Origin: Bacteroidaceae bacterium
GTDB taxonomy: Bacteria; Bacteroidota; Bacteroidia; Bacteroidales; Bacteroidaceae
Direction of reading: 5' to 3'
Length of the DNA stretch: 6,244 bases
NCBI GenBank assembly: GCA_017548225.1
Contig: JAFYMV010000106.1
Location: 1 to 6,244 of the forward strand
Shown: positions 1-6,202 of the stretch, one piece after another
Numbering within the stretch: the stretch's first letter is position 1
Layout of the letters: every line of letters begins with the position of its first letter
The notes under the pieces: model-generated
What the model was told of the DNA's origin: nothing
The model's database searches: none
What the model saw: only the letters and a program-made list of their open reading frames with translations
Position numbers and translations under genes: made by a program

Positions 1-2930
1 CCTATGCCATGCAAGCCATCCATCTTGATTGTGAGGGGGGCTGCACTATGTACATGGCGTATGAGGGGGCTTTCCCATACGGCAGGTTGCGCATCTAGCC
101 AAGCGCGGTCGAAGACCTCGCGTGAGGTGCCACCATCGATGGTCAGGTATCCTACGCCGAACGAAGTGAGGTTTTGGAAGAAATGGGTACCTTGCGACGG
201 CTCTATGTGGCGACCATCAGTGCTGACTTCTGCAATGAGTCTCACGGCAGAAATGTCGGCCCATTCTACAGGTACGCCTAATGCCATGTCGGAACTTCCC
301 CATCGGCCTTCGCCAGCAAGGATATAGCCCGTACCTTCTTCAGAGAATGTGCGGTTTAGGCGACGAATCTCATCAGCAGTGGCGCGATTATTGGCCATGG
401 AGAAGGCTCCTTCCTTAAGGTAGATGATGTCATGCACATCGTTGATGATTCCGTTTCCGAGCGAGCGGGTAGAGTAGAGGAGGCGTTGGCTGTTGGGGAT
501 TGCCGTGAGATCCTCGTCAATACATTCGCGAGCGCTCACGATAGGACGAATCTGTAGAGGATAGAAAATGTTTTCTCCAAATCTTACTGCAAATTCAACC
601 TCTACGGGACGACGCATCTCATTGGCTCCGTATTGCAATACCAGTTGGATAATCTTTGCTAGAGGGAAGGCTTCATAGCGTAGTACACCTGCGAAGGTGA
701 TGAGTTTGCGGCCACGCATATGGGGGGTGTCGTATATCATATCGTCATCGCGCACATAGGTTGAGGCTATCCAGTCAAGTGTGCCGTCGGGCTCCGCCTC
801 GCGCACATTGAGTCGTACGAGATCGAAAGTCTCGTCCTTTGCGATGGGGCGGTCAGCAGTCGCAAGGTCAAGGGCGAGAAAGGTGCTTTGTGTCTCTTTG
901 AGAGCCAGTTGGGGGTCGCTGGTCTGTATGATGTGATCGGGGTGGGCAGGCGATAGTCGGAGCGATTTGCCTCCGTCGACAATATGCTTACCAAGTCCGA
1001 GTGCAAGGTTGACAACGCCCTCATCGGCAGTTTCCTCGCCTACGGGGTAGAAATTGATGGAGCGTGCTACGCCCGAGCAATGGGGGTAGAAGCGCGTGCC
1101 GTGTTTGTCACCTACCACCTCTTGCAGAATGATGGCCATTTTTTCCTGGTCAATCACATTACTTGTGGCACTCATATAAGCTTTGGATCCGCTATAATAT
1201 ACTGAAGCATATACACCCTTGATAGCATCGGCAATGTGGCGCGCCATAGCTTCGCAATCCTCACGGTCGGGAATCATATAGGTGGCATACACACCGGCAT
1301 AAGGTTGGTAGTGAGAATCTTCGAGCAGTGATGATGAGCGTATGGCTACGGGACCTGTAACTACTTCGCAGAAGGTTTGGATGTCTCTTAACAAATCTTC
1401 GGGAAGCCGCGATGCAAGGAAAGCTTGGAGTATGGTCTCATCGGGGGCATCGGACAAAGCAATAGGGTAGAGGTTGTTGTCCTCCATGAAGCGATCGAAG
1501 ATATCAGTACACAGTACAAGGGTTTTGGGAATGCGTACTTCAACATTGGGGATAGCTTCGAATACGGCATGCTTTTTCAGGATGTGGTCGATGAAAGCAA
1601 TGCCACGCCCTTTACCTCCGAGCGATCCTTCACCGATGCGGGCAAAGTGCGAGAATTTGTCAAAACGGCCGCGCAGATATTCGGCCACAACGCCACGATT
1701 CTTCATCTTACGATAGCGTACGATGGCATCAAAGATGAGTTGGCGATGTTCGAGTACATCGTCGTACTCATCTTGGGTGATGTGTTTGAGGAATTCTGAT
1801 AGGGGGAACATGGCACGTGAGCAGAGCCAACGCGAAATGTGGTTGCGGGCTGTGTGGTATACAAAAGATTCTTCGGGTATGGTGAAGATGTTGTCTTGTA
1901 ATTCTTTGAGGTTGTGTACGCGCACTACTTCGGCTCCTGTACTCGGATCTCGGAAGATAAGGTCGCCGAAACCAAAATGTTGTTCTATGCGGTCGCGTAG
2001 GTCGATGCTCATTTTCTTTGAGTTCTTGTCTACGAATCCCGCGTTAACCTCTGCGGCCCACATGCGGTTATCGCTTTCGCTTGACTGCATAATCAAGGGG
2101 AGAAACTCGTCGCATGCGCGAATCTCGCGTAGTAGTCTCACGCCTGCATCACTCTCCTTGGTAGTGCTTTCATTCATTGGGAAACGCACATCGGAGATGA
2201 CTCCCAAAGTGTTGTTCTGATAGGTGGTATAAAGTTTCCAGGCCTCCTCGTAGTTGCGCGCCAATACGATCTTGGGGCGACCGCGCATGCGGAGTGTGGC
2301 TTGGTGCGCATTGAGTGCTTCGGTAGCAAAGGAACGGCTTTGCTCAAGCACATATTTGTAGAGATTGGGGAGTACTGAAGAGTAGAATCTGATAGAGTCC
2401 TCCACGAGAAGTATCATCTGAACGCCACCTTCGCGGATATCGTGGTCGAGATTCATTTTATCCTCCATGAGCTTGATGATGGAGAGTAGCAGCTCGGTGT
2501 TACCCAGCCAGCAGAAGACATACTCGAAAAGGCTCAAGTCTTGTCGCTCCATGTATCGCGTGATACCATGCGAGAAGGGGGTGAGCACTACGATAGGGGT
2601 GTCGGGGAAATGTTGCTTGATGCCGCGTCCGATATCAAATGCATCGGAGTTGTCAGTACCAGGCATACATATCACGAGATCAAAACGCATCTGTTGGAGT
2701 ACCAGCGTTGCTTCTTCTTGTGTACTTACTTGCGTGAAGCGCGGAGGGTAGCGTAGTCCCAATCGGGTATACTCCTCGAAAAGCTTCTCGTCAATGCGGC
2801 CGTCGTCTTCGAGCATAAAGGCATCGTAGGGGTTGGCCACGAGGAGTACATTGAATACGCGTCTGGTCATGAGGTTGACAAACGAGGTGTCCTTAAGGAA
2901 GGGATTAAACTTCTTTAGCTGCGTTTCCAT
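1..2930 (-). CDS. Receiver-domain / PEP-pyruvate-binding (PPDK_N) ATP-grasp fusion protein, 3' end outside window
   Basis: The frame is open without a stop for 976 codons from the ATG at 2928-2930 to the window edge. I read these parts. Residues about 24-155 are receiver-like (NVLLVANPYDAF, FDLVICMPG, PIVVLTPF) but lack the acidic pocket and lysine. Residues about 169-310 form a second receiver with E177/D178 (LLVEDS), D247 (VISDV), S283/S284 (QSSES) and K302 (DKNS). Residues about 430-800 match the PPDK N-terminal nucleotide-binding fold: GEGSLGGKGRG at 433-443, VAIRSSSLLED at 528-538, DQEKM at 594-598, SGVARS from 619, and EVEFAV...LQIRPI at 777-797. Residues 801-976 contain GEGRWGSSD (873-881) and PSQGTHFFQN (911-920). 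In PEP synthase, LQxRP is followed by a phosphohistidine domain and a PEP-binding barrel; no GGxTCH/GGxTSH-type motif is visible here. Close relatives, as I recall them, are Bacteroidales proteins of just under 1,000 residues annotated as PEP/pyruvate-binding or PEP synthase, so probably only a few residues are missing. The substrate is unknown. Phosphorylation-controlled ATP-grasp chemistry is my inference. The start is supported by a TATCTTTG promoter element about 20 bases upstream. Confidence 0.9.
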   Translation of the reverse strand, partial: METQLKKFNPFLKDTSFVNLMTRRVFNVLLVANPYDAFMLEDDGRIDEKLFEEYTRLGLRYPPRFTQVSTQEEATLVLQQMRFDLVICMPGTDNSDAFDIGRGIKQHFPDTPIVVLTPFSHGITRYMERQDLSLFEYVFCWLGNTELLLSIIKLMEDKMNLDHDIREGGVQMILLVEDSIRFYSSVLPNLYKYVLEQSRSFATEALNAHQATLRMRGRPKIVLARNYEEAWKLYTTYQNNTLGVISDVRFPMNESTTKESDAGVRLLREIRACDEFLPLIMQSSESDNRMWAAEVNAGFVDKNSKKMSIDLRDRIEQHFGFGDLIFRDPSTGAEVVRVHNLKELQDNIFTIPEESFVYHTARNHISRWLCSRAMFPLSEFLKHITQDEYDDVLEHRQLIFDAIVRYRKMKNRGVVAEYLRGRFDKFSHFARIGEGSLGGKGRGIAFIDHILKKHAVFEAIPNVEVRIPKTLVLCTDIFDRFMEDNNLYPIALSDAPDETILQAFLASRLPEDLLRDIQTFCEVVTGPVAIRSSSLLEDSHYQPYAGVYATYMIPDREDCEAMARHIADAIKGVYASVYYSGSKAYMSATSNVIDQEKMAIILQEVVGDKHGTRFYPHCSGVARSINFYPVGEETADEGVVNLALGLGKHIVDGGKSLRLSPAHPDHIIQTSDPQLALKETQSTFLALDLATADRPIAKDETFDLVRLNVREAEPDGTLDWIASTYVRDDDMIYDTPHMRGRKLITFAGVLRYEAFPLAKIIQLVLQYGANEMRRPVEVEFAVRFGENIFYPLQIRPIVSARECIDEDLTAIPNSQRLLYSTRSLGNGIINDVHDIIYLKEGAFSMANNRATADEIRRLNRTFSEEGTGYILAGEGRWGSSDMALGVPVEWADISAVRLIAEVSTDGRHIEPSQGTHFFQNLTSFGVGYLTIDGGTSREVFDRAWLDAQPAVWESPLIRHVHSAAPLTIKMDGLHGI

Positions 2931-2950
2931 ATTATATATATTGCTAGCCA

Positions 2951-2958
2951 CAAAGATA
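2951..2958 (-). promoter_or_regulatory. Probable -7 element of the receiver/PPDK_N gene promoter
   Basis: Read on the minus strand this is TATCTTTG, an exact match to the Bacteroidota -7 consensus TAnnTTTG. It sits 20 bases upstream of the ATG at 2930, so transcription should start near 2944 and leave a very short, A/T-rich leader (ATATATAAT before the ATG). I do not see a clear TTG -33 element at 19-21 bases spacing, so the promoter may be weak or activator-dependent. Confidence 0.6.
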
Positions 2959-3049
2959 CGAAAAACGAGTGAATAGAGAAATAATCGATAAGCATAAATG
3001 TTTCATGATTGATATTAATCTATTCTCTGCAAGTATGGATAGGTTGCTA

Positions 3050-3106
3050 AAAATCTCTATAGAGTTTAGGAAAAAACGATAGAGAGATTTTGTAAATTCT
3101 CTAGAG
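3050..3106. repeat. Cluster of CTCT/AGAG dyads, possible operator region
   Basis: CTCTATAGAG at 3055-3064 is a perfect 10-bp palindrome and CTCTAGAG at 3099-3106 is a perfect 8-bp palindrome. In addition, AAAATCTCT (3050-3058) is an exact inverted match to AGAGATTTT (3083-3091). The cluster lies about 120-175 bases upstream of the ATG of the receiver/PPDK_N gene. Operator function is an inference; short palindromes in A/T-rich DNA can arise by chance. Confidence 0.35.
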
Positions 3107-3203
3107 TGATTTTTTCATCTTTGTACATAGTTGGATTATTGTGGAAATATTCAAGAGAATATAAAACAAATAGCACTGCTTGTGGCAGTGCTATTTGTTT
3201 TAT
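3089..3203 (+). ncRNA. Candidate small RNA between a near-consensus promoter and a hairpin terminator
   Basis: On the plus strand, CATCTTTG at 3116-3123 matches the Bacteroidota -7 consensus at 7 of 8 positions, and TTTG at 3089-3092 could serve as -33, although the 23-base spacer is slightly long. Transcription starting near 3130 would reach the perfect 19-bp hairpin at 3161-3203 and give an RNA of about 70-75 bases. No convincing reading frame lies inside. The hairpin is fully explained as the sulfatase terminator, so only the promoter argues for an RNA here. Confidence 0.25.
3161..3203 (-). terminator. Hairpin terminator of the sulfatase gene (bidirectional)
   Basis: A perfect 19-bp inverted repeat (3161-3179 with 3185-3203) surrounds a 5-base loop. 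The loop-proximal part is GC-richer (TAGCACTGC) and the outer part is A-rich on one arm and T-rich on the other, so each strand reads into a T-rich tract (TTTGTTTTAT). It begins 17 bases beyond the sulfatase stop codon. The symmetry means it could also end transcription arriving from the left. Confidence 0.85.
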
Positions 3204-3220
3204 GCATGAATAATGCTTGT

Positions 3221-4774
3221 TTACTCATTATTGCGAATGGGGTCATTATACTTCTCCTGCAGCTTGGCGAGCTTCTTCATCATGCGGTTGGTTATGCGTT
3301 CGGTGCCGGGCTTACCATAGAGGTTGTTGAGCTCGTTGGGGTCATTCTTCAAGTCGTACAATTCCCATGTGTTGATGTCATTGTAGAAATGAATGAGTTT
3401 GTAGCGGCCATCGCGTACACCATAGTGGCGCTTCACATAGTGCTCGGCGGGGTACTCATAGAAGTGATAGTAAAGCGCATCGCGCCATTTAGTCTTCTTG
3501 CCCTCGAGCAAGGGGAGGAATGACTCTCCATGCATCTCTTCGGGCACCTCTACACCTGCGAGGTCAAGGAAGGTGGGGCCGTAGTCGATATTTTGTACCA
3601 ATTGGGTTATATCGCCCTTCTTGCCACCAGGCAAACGCACGAGCAGCGGTGTGCGGAACGATTCTTCGTACATGAAGCGCTTGTCGAACCATCCGTGTTC
3701 GCCCATGTAGAAACCTTGGTCTGATGTGTACACAATCATTGTATTCTCAAGCAGTCCTTCTTTCTCAAGGTAGTCGAGCACGATACCGATGTTGCGGTCT
3801 ACCGAAGTGATGACGCGTAGATAATCGCGCATGTACTGCTGGAATTTCCATTCAGCCAGTTCGTTGCCCGACAGGTTGCGCGCCTTGAAATCGGCAATGA
3901 TTGGGTCGTAGTGGCGGTCCCAAGCAGCCTGTACATCAGGACGCATGCGCTGGCGATACATCTCGCGTCCCCAACCTTCGTAGGCGCTGTGCAACTCGTT
4001 TTCACGATCGGCCATTTTCAAGTCATATACGATACTCATGTCTTTGGCGATGCTCATACTCTGCTGTTGTGCAGCGAGACGACCTTCGTAGTTGTCGTAG
4101 AAGGTTTCGGGTACGGGGAAATTGCTGTCGCTGAAGAGCTCGAGGTCGCAGGTGTCGGGCATCCATGTGCGGTGAGGAGCCTTGTGGTGCAAGAGAAGAC
4201 AGAAAGGTTTCTCGGGGTTGCGTAAGCTATCAAGCCAGTTGATGGCTACATCGGTTGTGATATTGGTGGCGTAGCCTTCACGCTGAATCTTCTCTCCGTT
4301 GCGGATAAAGTAGGGGTCATAGTATTCGCCCTGGCCGATAAGAATATCCCAATAGTTGAAGCCTGTGGGGTTTGAAGCCAAGTGCCACTTTCCTACTACA
4401 GCAGTTTCATATCCTGCTTGCTGTAATAATTTGGGGAAGGTGAGTTGTGAACCATCAAAATAGGTGTGGTTGTTGGTGAAGCCATTTGCATGACTGTGTT
4501 TACCGGTGAGCATGCAGGCGCGGCTGGGACCACTGATTGAGTTGGCTACAAAACTATTGGTGAAGCGTACACCTTCATTGGCGATACGGTCAATGTTAGG
4601 GGTCTCAATGTAGCGCTGGTCATAAGCGCTGATGGTTTGGTACGAGTGGTCGTCGCACATGATGAAAAGGATGTTCATCGGCTGCTCGGGTGCCACAGCC
4701 TCTTGTTTCTTGTCGCCTCCCGTGCAAGCTGCAAGGCCTGCGAGTGCGGGAAGGAGGAAATGGTTCTTTTGCAT
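3221..4774 (-). CDS. Lipoprotein S1-family sulfatase, probable N-acetylglucosamine-6-O-sulfatase type
   Basis: The 517-residue protein is a type I (formylglycine) sulfatase that should hydrolyse sulfate esters on glycans. The N-terminus is a lipoprotein signal ending in the lipobox LAAC, with C17 as the lipidated cysteine, so it is exported and membrane-anchored. Visible active-site features are the calcium-binding pair D41-D42 (MCDDHS), the serine-type signature S81-G-P-S-R85 followed by MLTG, G128-K-W-H131, KAPH201, S351-D-Q353 and H360/K365 in GEHGWFDKR. S81 would be converted to formylglycine by a radical-SAM maturase (anSME), which is not encoded here. The C-terminal part carries VKRHYGVRDGRYKLIHFYND-like sequence typical of the subgroup. 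Overall it resembles the Bacteroides heparan/GlcNAc-6-O-sulfatases (SulfAtlas S1_11, BT4656-like) as I recall them; the family is secure and the substrate is tentative. It lies 61 bases after the pseudouridine synthase with no clear promoter between them, so it may be partly co-transcribed. No glycan-utilization genes are visible beside it. Confidence 0.94.
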   Translation of the reverse strand: MQKNHFLLPALAGLAACTGGDKKQEAVAPEQPMNILFIMCDDHSYQTISAYDQRYIETPNIDRIANEGVRFTNSFVANSISGPSRACMLTGKHSHANGFTNNHTYFDGSQLTFPKLLQQAGYETAVVGKWHLASNPTGFNYWDILIGQGEYYDPYFIRNGEKIQREGYATNITTDVAINWLDSLRNPEKPFCLLLHHKAPHRTWMPDTCDLELFSDSNFPVPETFYDNYEGRLAAQQQSMSIAKDMSIVYDLKMADRENELHSAYEGWGREMYRQRMRPDVQAAWDRHYDPIIADFKARNLSGNELAEWKFQQYMRDYLRVITSVDRNIGIVLDYLEKEGLLENTMIVYTSDQGFYMGEHGWFDKRFMYEESFRTPLLVRLPGGKKGDITQLVQNIDYGPTFLDLAGVEVPEEMHGESFLPLLEGKKTKWRDALYYHFYEYPAEHYVKRHYGVRDGRYKLIHFYNDINTWELYDLKNDPNELNNLYGKPGTERITNRMMKKLAKLQEKYNDPIRNNE

Positions 4775-4835
4775 TTCGTGTGTTGTGTTTATCGGTTATT
4801 TAATTTTGAAATATTCGAGTATAGTCGATTTTGTG
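4775..4835 (-). other. 61-base spacer upstream of the sulfatase
   Basis: I see no good TAnnTTTG element and no terminator hairpin in this A/T-rich spacer. Two TCGA words six bases apart (4815-4828) form a weak dyad. The simplest reading is read-through from the pseudouridine synthase promoter, or a sulfatase promoter too degenerate to recognise by eye. Confidence 0.4.
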
Positions 4836-5762
4836 TTAGTCCTCATTTTCGCTTGTGGGAGCTGTAACCTTACGGAATGCTGCAGGTACAGGAGCTTCAA
4901 AGTGCATGAGCTCGTGTGTTACAGGGTGCACGATTGACAAACGGTGATTGTGTAGCATTAGTCGACCTATAGGATTGGTTGCACCGCCATACTTGCGGTC
5001 ACCTGCTACGGGATTGCCGATTTCTGCGAGCTGTACGCGTATCTGGTTTTTGCGTCCTGTGAAAATCTGTATGTCGAGCAATGCGTGGTAGTTGTTGTTT
5101 TGCACTACGCGGTAGCGTGTTACCGCCAATCGTCCCTCGTCAGGTTTGCGGGCTACATACACCATCATATTGTTGCTGTTTTCCACAAGATTGTGGCGCA
5201 ATTCTTGTTGGGTCATCTCGGGGCATCCTTCTACGACTGCTGTGTAAGAGCGTTCGCGCACATAATTATCCCAATTGTAGCGCAATTCGCGTTGCAAGTC
5301 TGGGTCTTTGGCGAAAACAAGGATACCAGAGGTGTACTGATCCAAACGGTGGCATACATAAGCCATCGAACGGGCGTCCTTCTGTTTCAAGTAATCGGTA
5401 AGTAAGCTTTGTGCTGTCTTTTTGTTGGTGTCGCGCCCCATGGTAAGTAGTCCTGCGGCTTTCTCCACTACTACGAGATATTTGTCTTCATAAATGATGT
5501 GCAACTGGTTGGCGCGCAATACGGCAAATGGACGGGTAAAGTTAACGGATACTCTGTCGCGCGGAGTGAGTGGAGTGTCAAACTGGGTGAGAGGTTGTCC
5601 GTTTACTGCCACATGATGATGAGCCAGCATTGACTTGATATCACTTTTGCTCTTCGGAGCAAGTATCATATAAAGGAAAGGGAGTAGGGTAGTATCCTCT
5701 ACGGGCGAGTAGTGGAATATCTGGTTAGGTCCTTTCTTTCCGTGTCGTTTGTTGTTTCGCAT
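4836..5762 (-). CDS. RluA-family RNA pseudouridine synthase
   Basis: The 308-residue protein isomerises uridine to pseudouridine in rRNA or tRNA in the cytoplasm. An S4-like RNA-binding segment spans about residues 26-75 (SMLAHHHVAVNG...RDRVSVNF). The catalytic domain follows: IIYEDKYLVVVEKAAGLL, the signature CHRLDQYTSG with catalytic D141, then GRKNQIRVQLAEIGNPVAGD and KYGG, and the closing LMLHNHRLSIVHP...F-EAP block. Length and motif order are normal for RluA/RluC/RluD-type enzymes; the modified site cannot be told from sequence. The frame is open further upstream to an ATG at 5885, but I chose the ATG at 5760-5762. The conserved protein begins shortly after it, the leader before it is A/T-rich (ATATTAAA), and a promoter element lies at 5782-5789, which would make the longer start untranscribed. 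The extra 41 residues would be hydrophobic and unlike this family. Confidence 0.93.
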   Translation of the reverse strand: MRNNKRHGKKGPNQIFHYSPVEDTTLLPFLYMILAPKSKSDIKSMLAHHHVAVNGQPLTQFDTPLTPRDRVSVNFTRPFAVLRANQLHIIYEDKYLVVVEKAAGLLTMGRDTNKKTAQSLLTDYLKQKDARSMAYVCHRLDQYTSGILVFAKDPDLQRELRYNWDNYVRERSYTAVVEGCPEMTQQELRHNLVENSNNMMVYVARKPDEGRLAVTRYRVVQNNNYHALLDIQIFTGRKNQIRVQLAEIGNPVAGDRKYGGATNPIGRLMLHNHRLSIVHPVTHELMHFEAPVPAAFRKVTAPTSENED

Positions 5763-5781
5763 TTTAATATTGTTTGTAGTG

Positions 5782-5814
5782 CGAAGGTACGGCATTATGT
5801 GCAGATATGCAAAA
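5782..5814 (-). promoter_or_regulatory. Bacteroidota-type promoter of the pseudouridine synthase gene
   Basis: On the minus strand TTTTG (5810-5814) is followed after exactly 20 bases by TACCTTCG (5782-5789). This matches TTG-N19-21-TAnnTTTG with one mismatch in the -7 box. The predicted transcription start near 5775 gives a leader of roughly a dozen bases before the ATG at 5762 and argues against the upstream ATG at 5885. Confidence 0.65.
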
Positions 5815-5900
5815 GAAACAATGGAAAAAGAGGCTAAAAGTAATGTTGCTACCTCTTCTTTATATAATAATGTATAAAATGGCAATCGTTATAGGACTAA

Positions 5901-5924
5901 ATGGGTTCCCAAAATGTTTCCCAT
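5901..5924. repeat. Short inverted repeat ATGGG...CCCAT
   Basis: ATGGG at 5901-5905 is the exact inverse of CCCAT at 5920-5924, with 14 bases between. It lies 36 bases left of the 22-bp tandem units and may be part of the same element. A 5-bp arm alone is weak evidence. Confidence 0.25.
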
Positions 5925-5959
5925 CGCGAGGATTTTTGGTTTCACCCTCCCTGTTTTTT

Positions 5960-6025
5960 CATAGGTGCGTTTGTTTCTCGTCGCAGGTGCGTTTGTTGTA
6001 ATTCGCAGGTGCGATGCTTTTGTGG
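5960..6025. repeat. Three imperfect 22-bp tandem units with CGCA-GG-TGCG dyad core
   Basis: Units at 5960-5981, 5982-6003 and 6004-6025 are spaced at exactly 22 bases. All three share AGGTGCG. Units 1 and 2 share the 13-mer AGGTGCGTTTGTT. Units 2 and 3 begin with CGCAGGTGCG, a perfect 4-bp dyad around GG; unit 1 has a degenerate left half (CATA). A 22-base period is about two helical turns, so the cores would face the same side of the DNA. The period is not a multiple of three, which argues against a repeated protein motif. Confidence 0.75.
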
Positions 6026-6170
6026 TATAAAAAAGTGCTTTTTCTATGTTTTGCAACCTATGGATATCAATTTCCTTCAATCCATCTCCTTTGTTCTTTT
6101 CCGGCCTATCTTGAAAACCAGCCTTTTACGGAATTTGTTAAAAAATCTTGTAAAAAAAGTTTCAATAATG

Positions 6171-6202
6171 TTTGGTCAGTAATTTAAAAGTGTCTACCTT
6201 TG
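6171..6202 (+). promoter_or_regulatory. Consensus Bacteroidota promoter reading rightward out of the window
   Basis: TTTG at 6171-6174 is followed after exactly 20 bases by TACCTTTG at 6195-6202, a full match to the primary Bacteroidota promoter consensus. The DNA before it is very A/T-rich (AAAAAATCTTGTAAAAAAAG), as in strong promoters. Transcription should start near 6209. The transcribed unit lies beyond the window; a stable RNA operon or a ribosomal or other housekeeping gene would suit so good a promoter, but that is inference. Confidence 0.8.

Larger units (their letters stand above)
2931..3220. other. Intergenic regulatory gap between sulfatase and receiver/PPDK_N gene
   Basis: These 290 A/T-rich bases hold no plausible protein gene. 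From right to left they contain the sulfatase terminator hairpin (3161-3203), a near-consensus rightward promoter element (3116-3123), a cluster of CTCT/AGAG dyads (3050-3106, with weaker related words near 2974 and 3021), and the leftward -7 element of the large gene (2951-2958). The remainder is unremarkable A/T-rich DNA. The length and density of short dyads suggest that the downstream gene is regulated independently of the sulfatase. Confidence 0.6.
5790..6170. other. Intergenic region without a convincing gene
   Basis: About 380 A/T-rich bases separate the divergent promoters of the pseudouridine synthase (leftward) and an unseen unit to the right. Short frames exist on both strands, but none has a recognisable domain, a promoter at its start, or sensible composition. 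The recognisable structures are an ATGGG...CCCAT inverted repeat at 5901-5924, the 22-bp tandem units at 5960-6025, and a weak ATGGAT/ATCCAT dyad at 6060-6085. Confidence 0.6.

Noticed and set aside
1425..2220. Plus-strand frames of 124 and 165 codons opposite the large minus-strand gene
   Set aside because: They lie entirely within the strongly supported receiver/PPDK_N coding sequence and show no family resemblance; they are antisense shadows.
1..2930. Calling the large gene ppsA (PEP synthase) or ppdK
   Set aside because: Only the nucleotide-binding half matches; the phosphohistidine motif and PEP-binding barrel expected after LQxRP are not seen, so the enzyme name is unsupported.
3131..3523. 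A 130-codon plus-strand frame rich in hydrophobic residues
   Set aside because: It crosses the terminator hairpin and then runs antisense to the sulfatase 3' end. Its hydrophobicity comes from the complement of the sulfatase's charged C-terminus, not from real membrane helices.
5821..5877. An 18-codon frame beginning ATGGAAAAAGAG on the plus strand
   Set aside because: No promoter or conserved feature accompanies it, and it overlaps the -33 side of the pseudouridine synthase promoter region; frames this short are expected by chance.
5889..6080. A 63-codon minus-strand frame and a 93-codon plus-strand frame (5901-6182) in the right intergenic region
   Set aside because: Both run through the 22-bp repeats, whose period is not a multiple of three, have no recognisable domain, and overlap one another on opposite strands. 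They are better explained as chance frames.
6060..6085. ATGGAT...ATCCAT inverted repeat as a terminator
   Set aside because: Six A/T-rich pairs with a 14-base loop and no following T-run on either strand; too weak to call.
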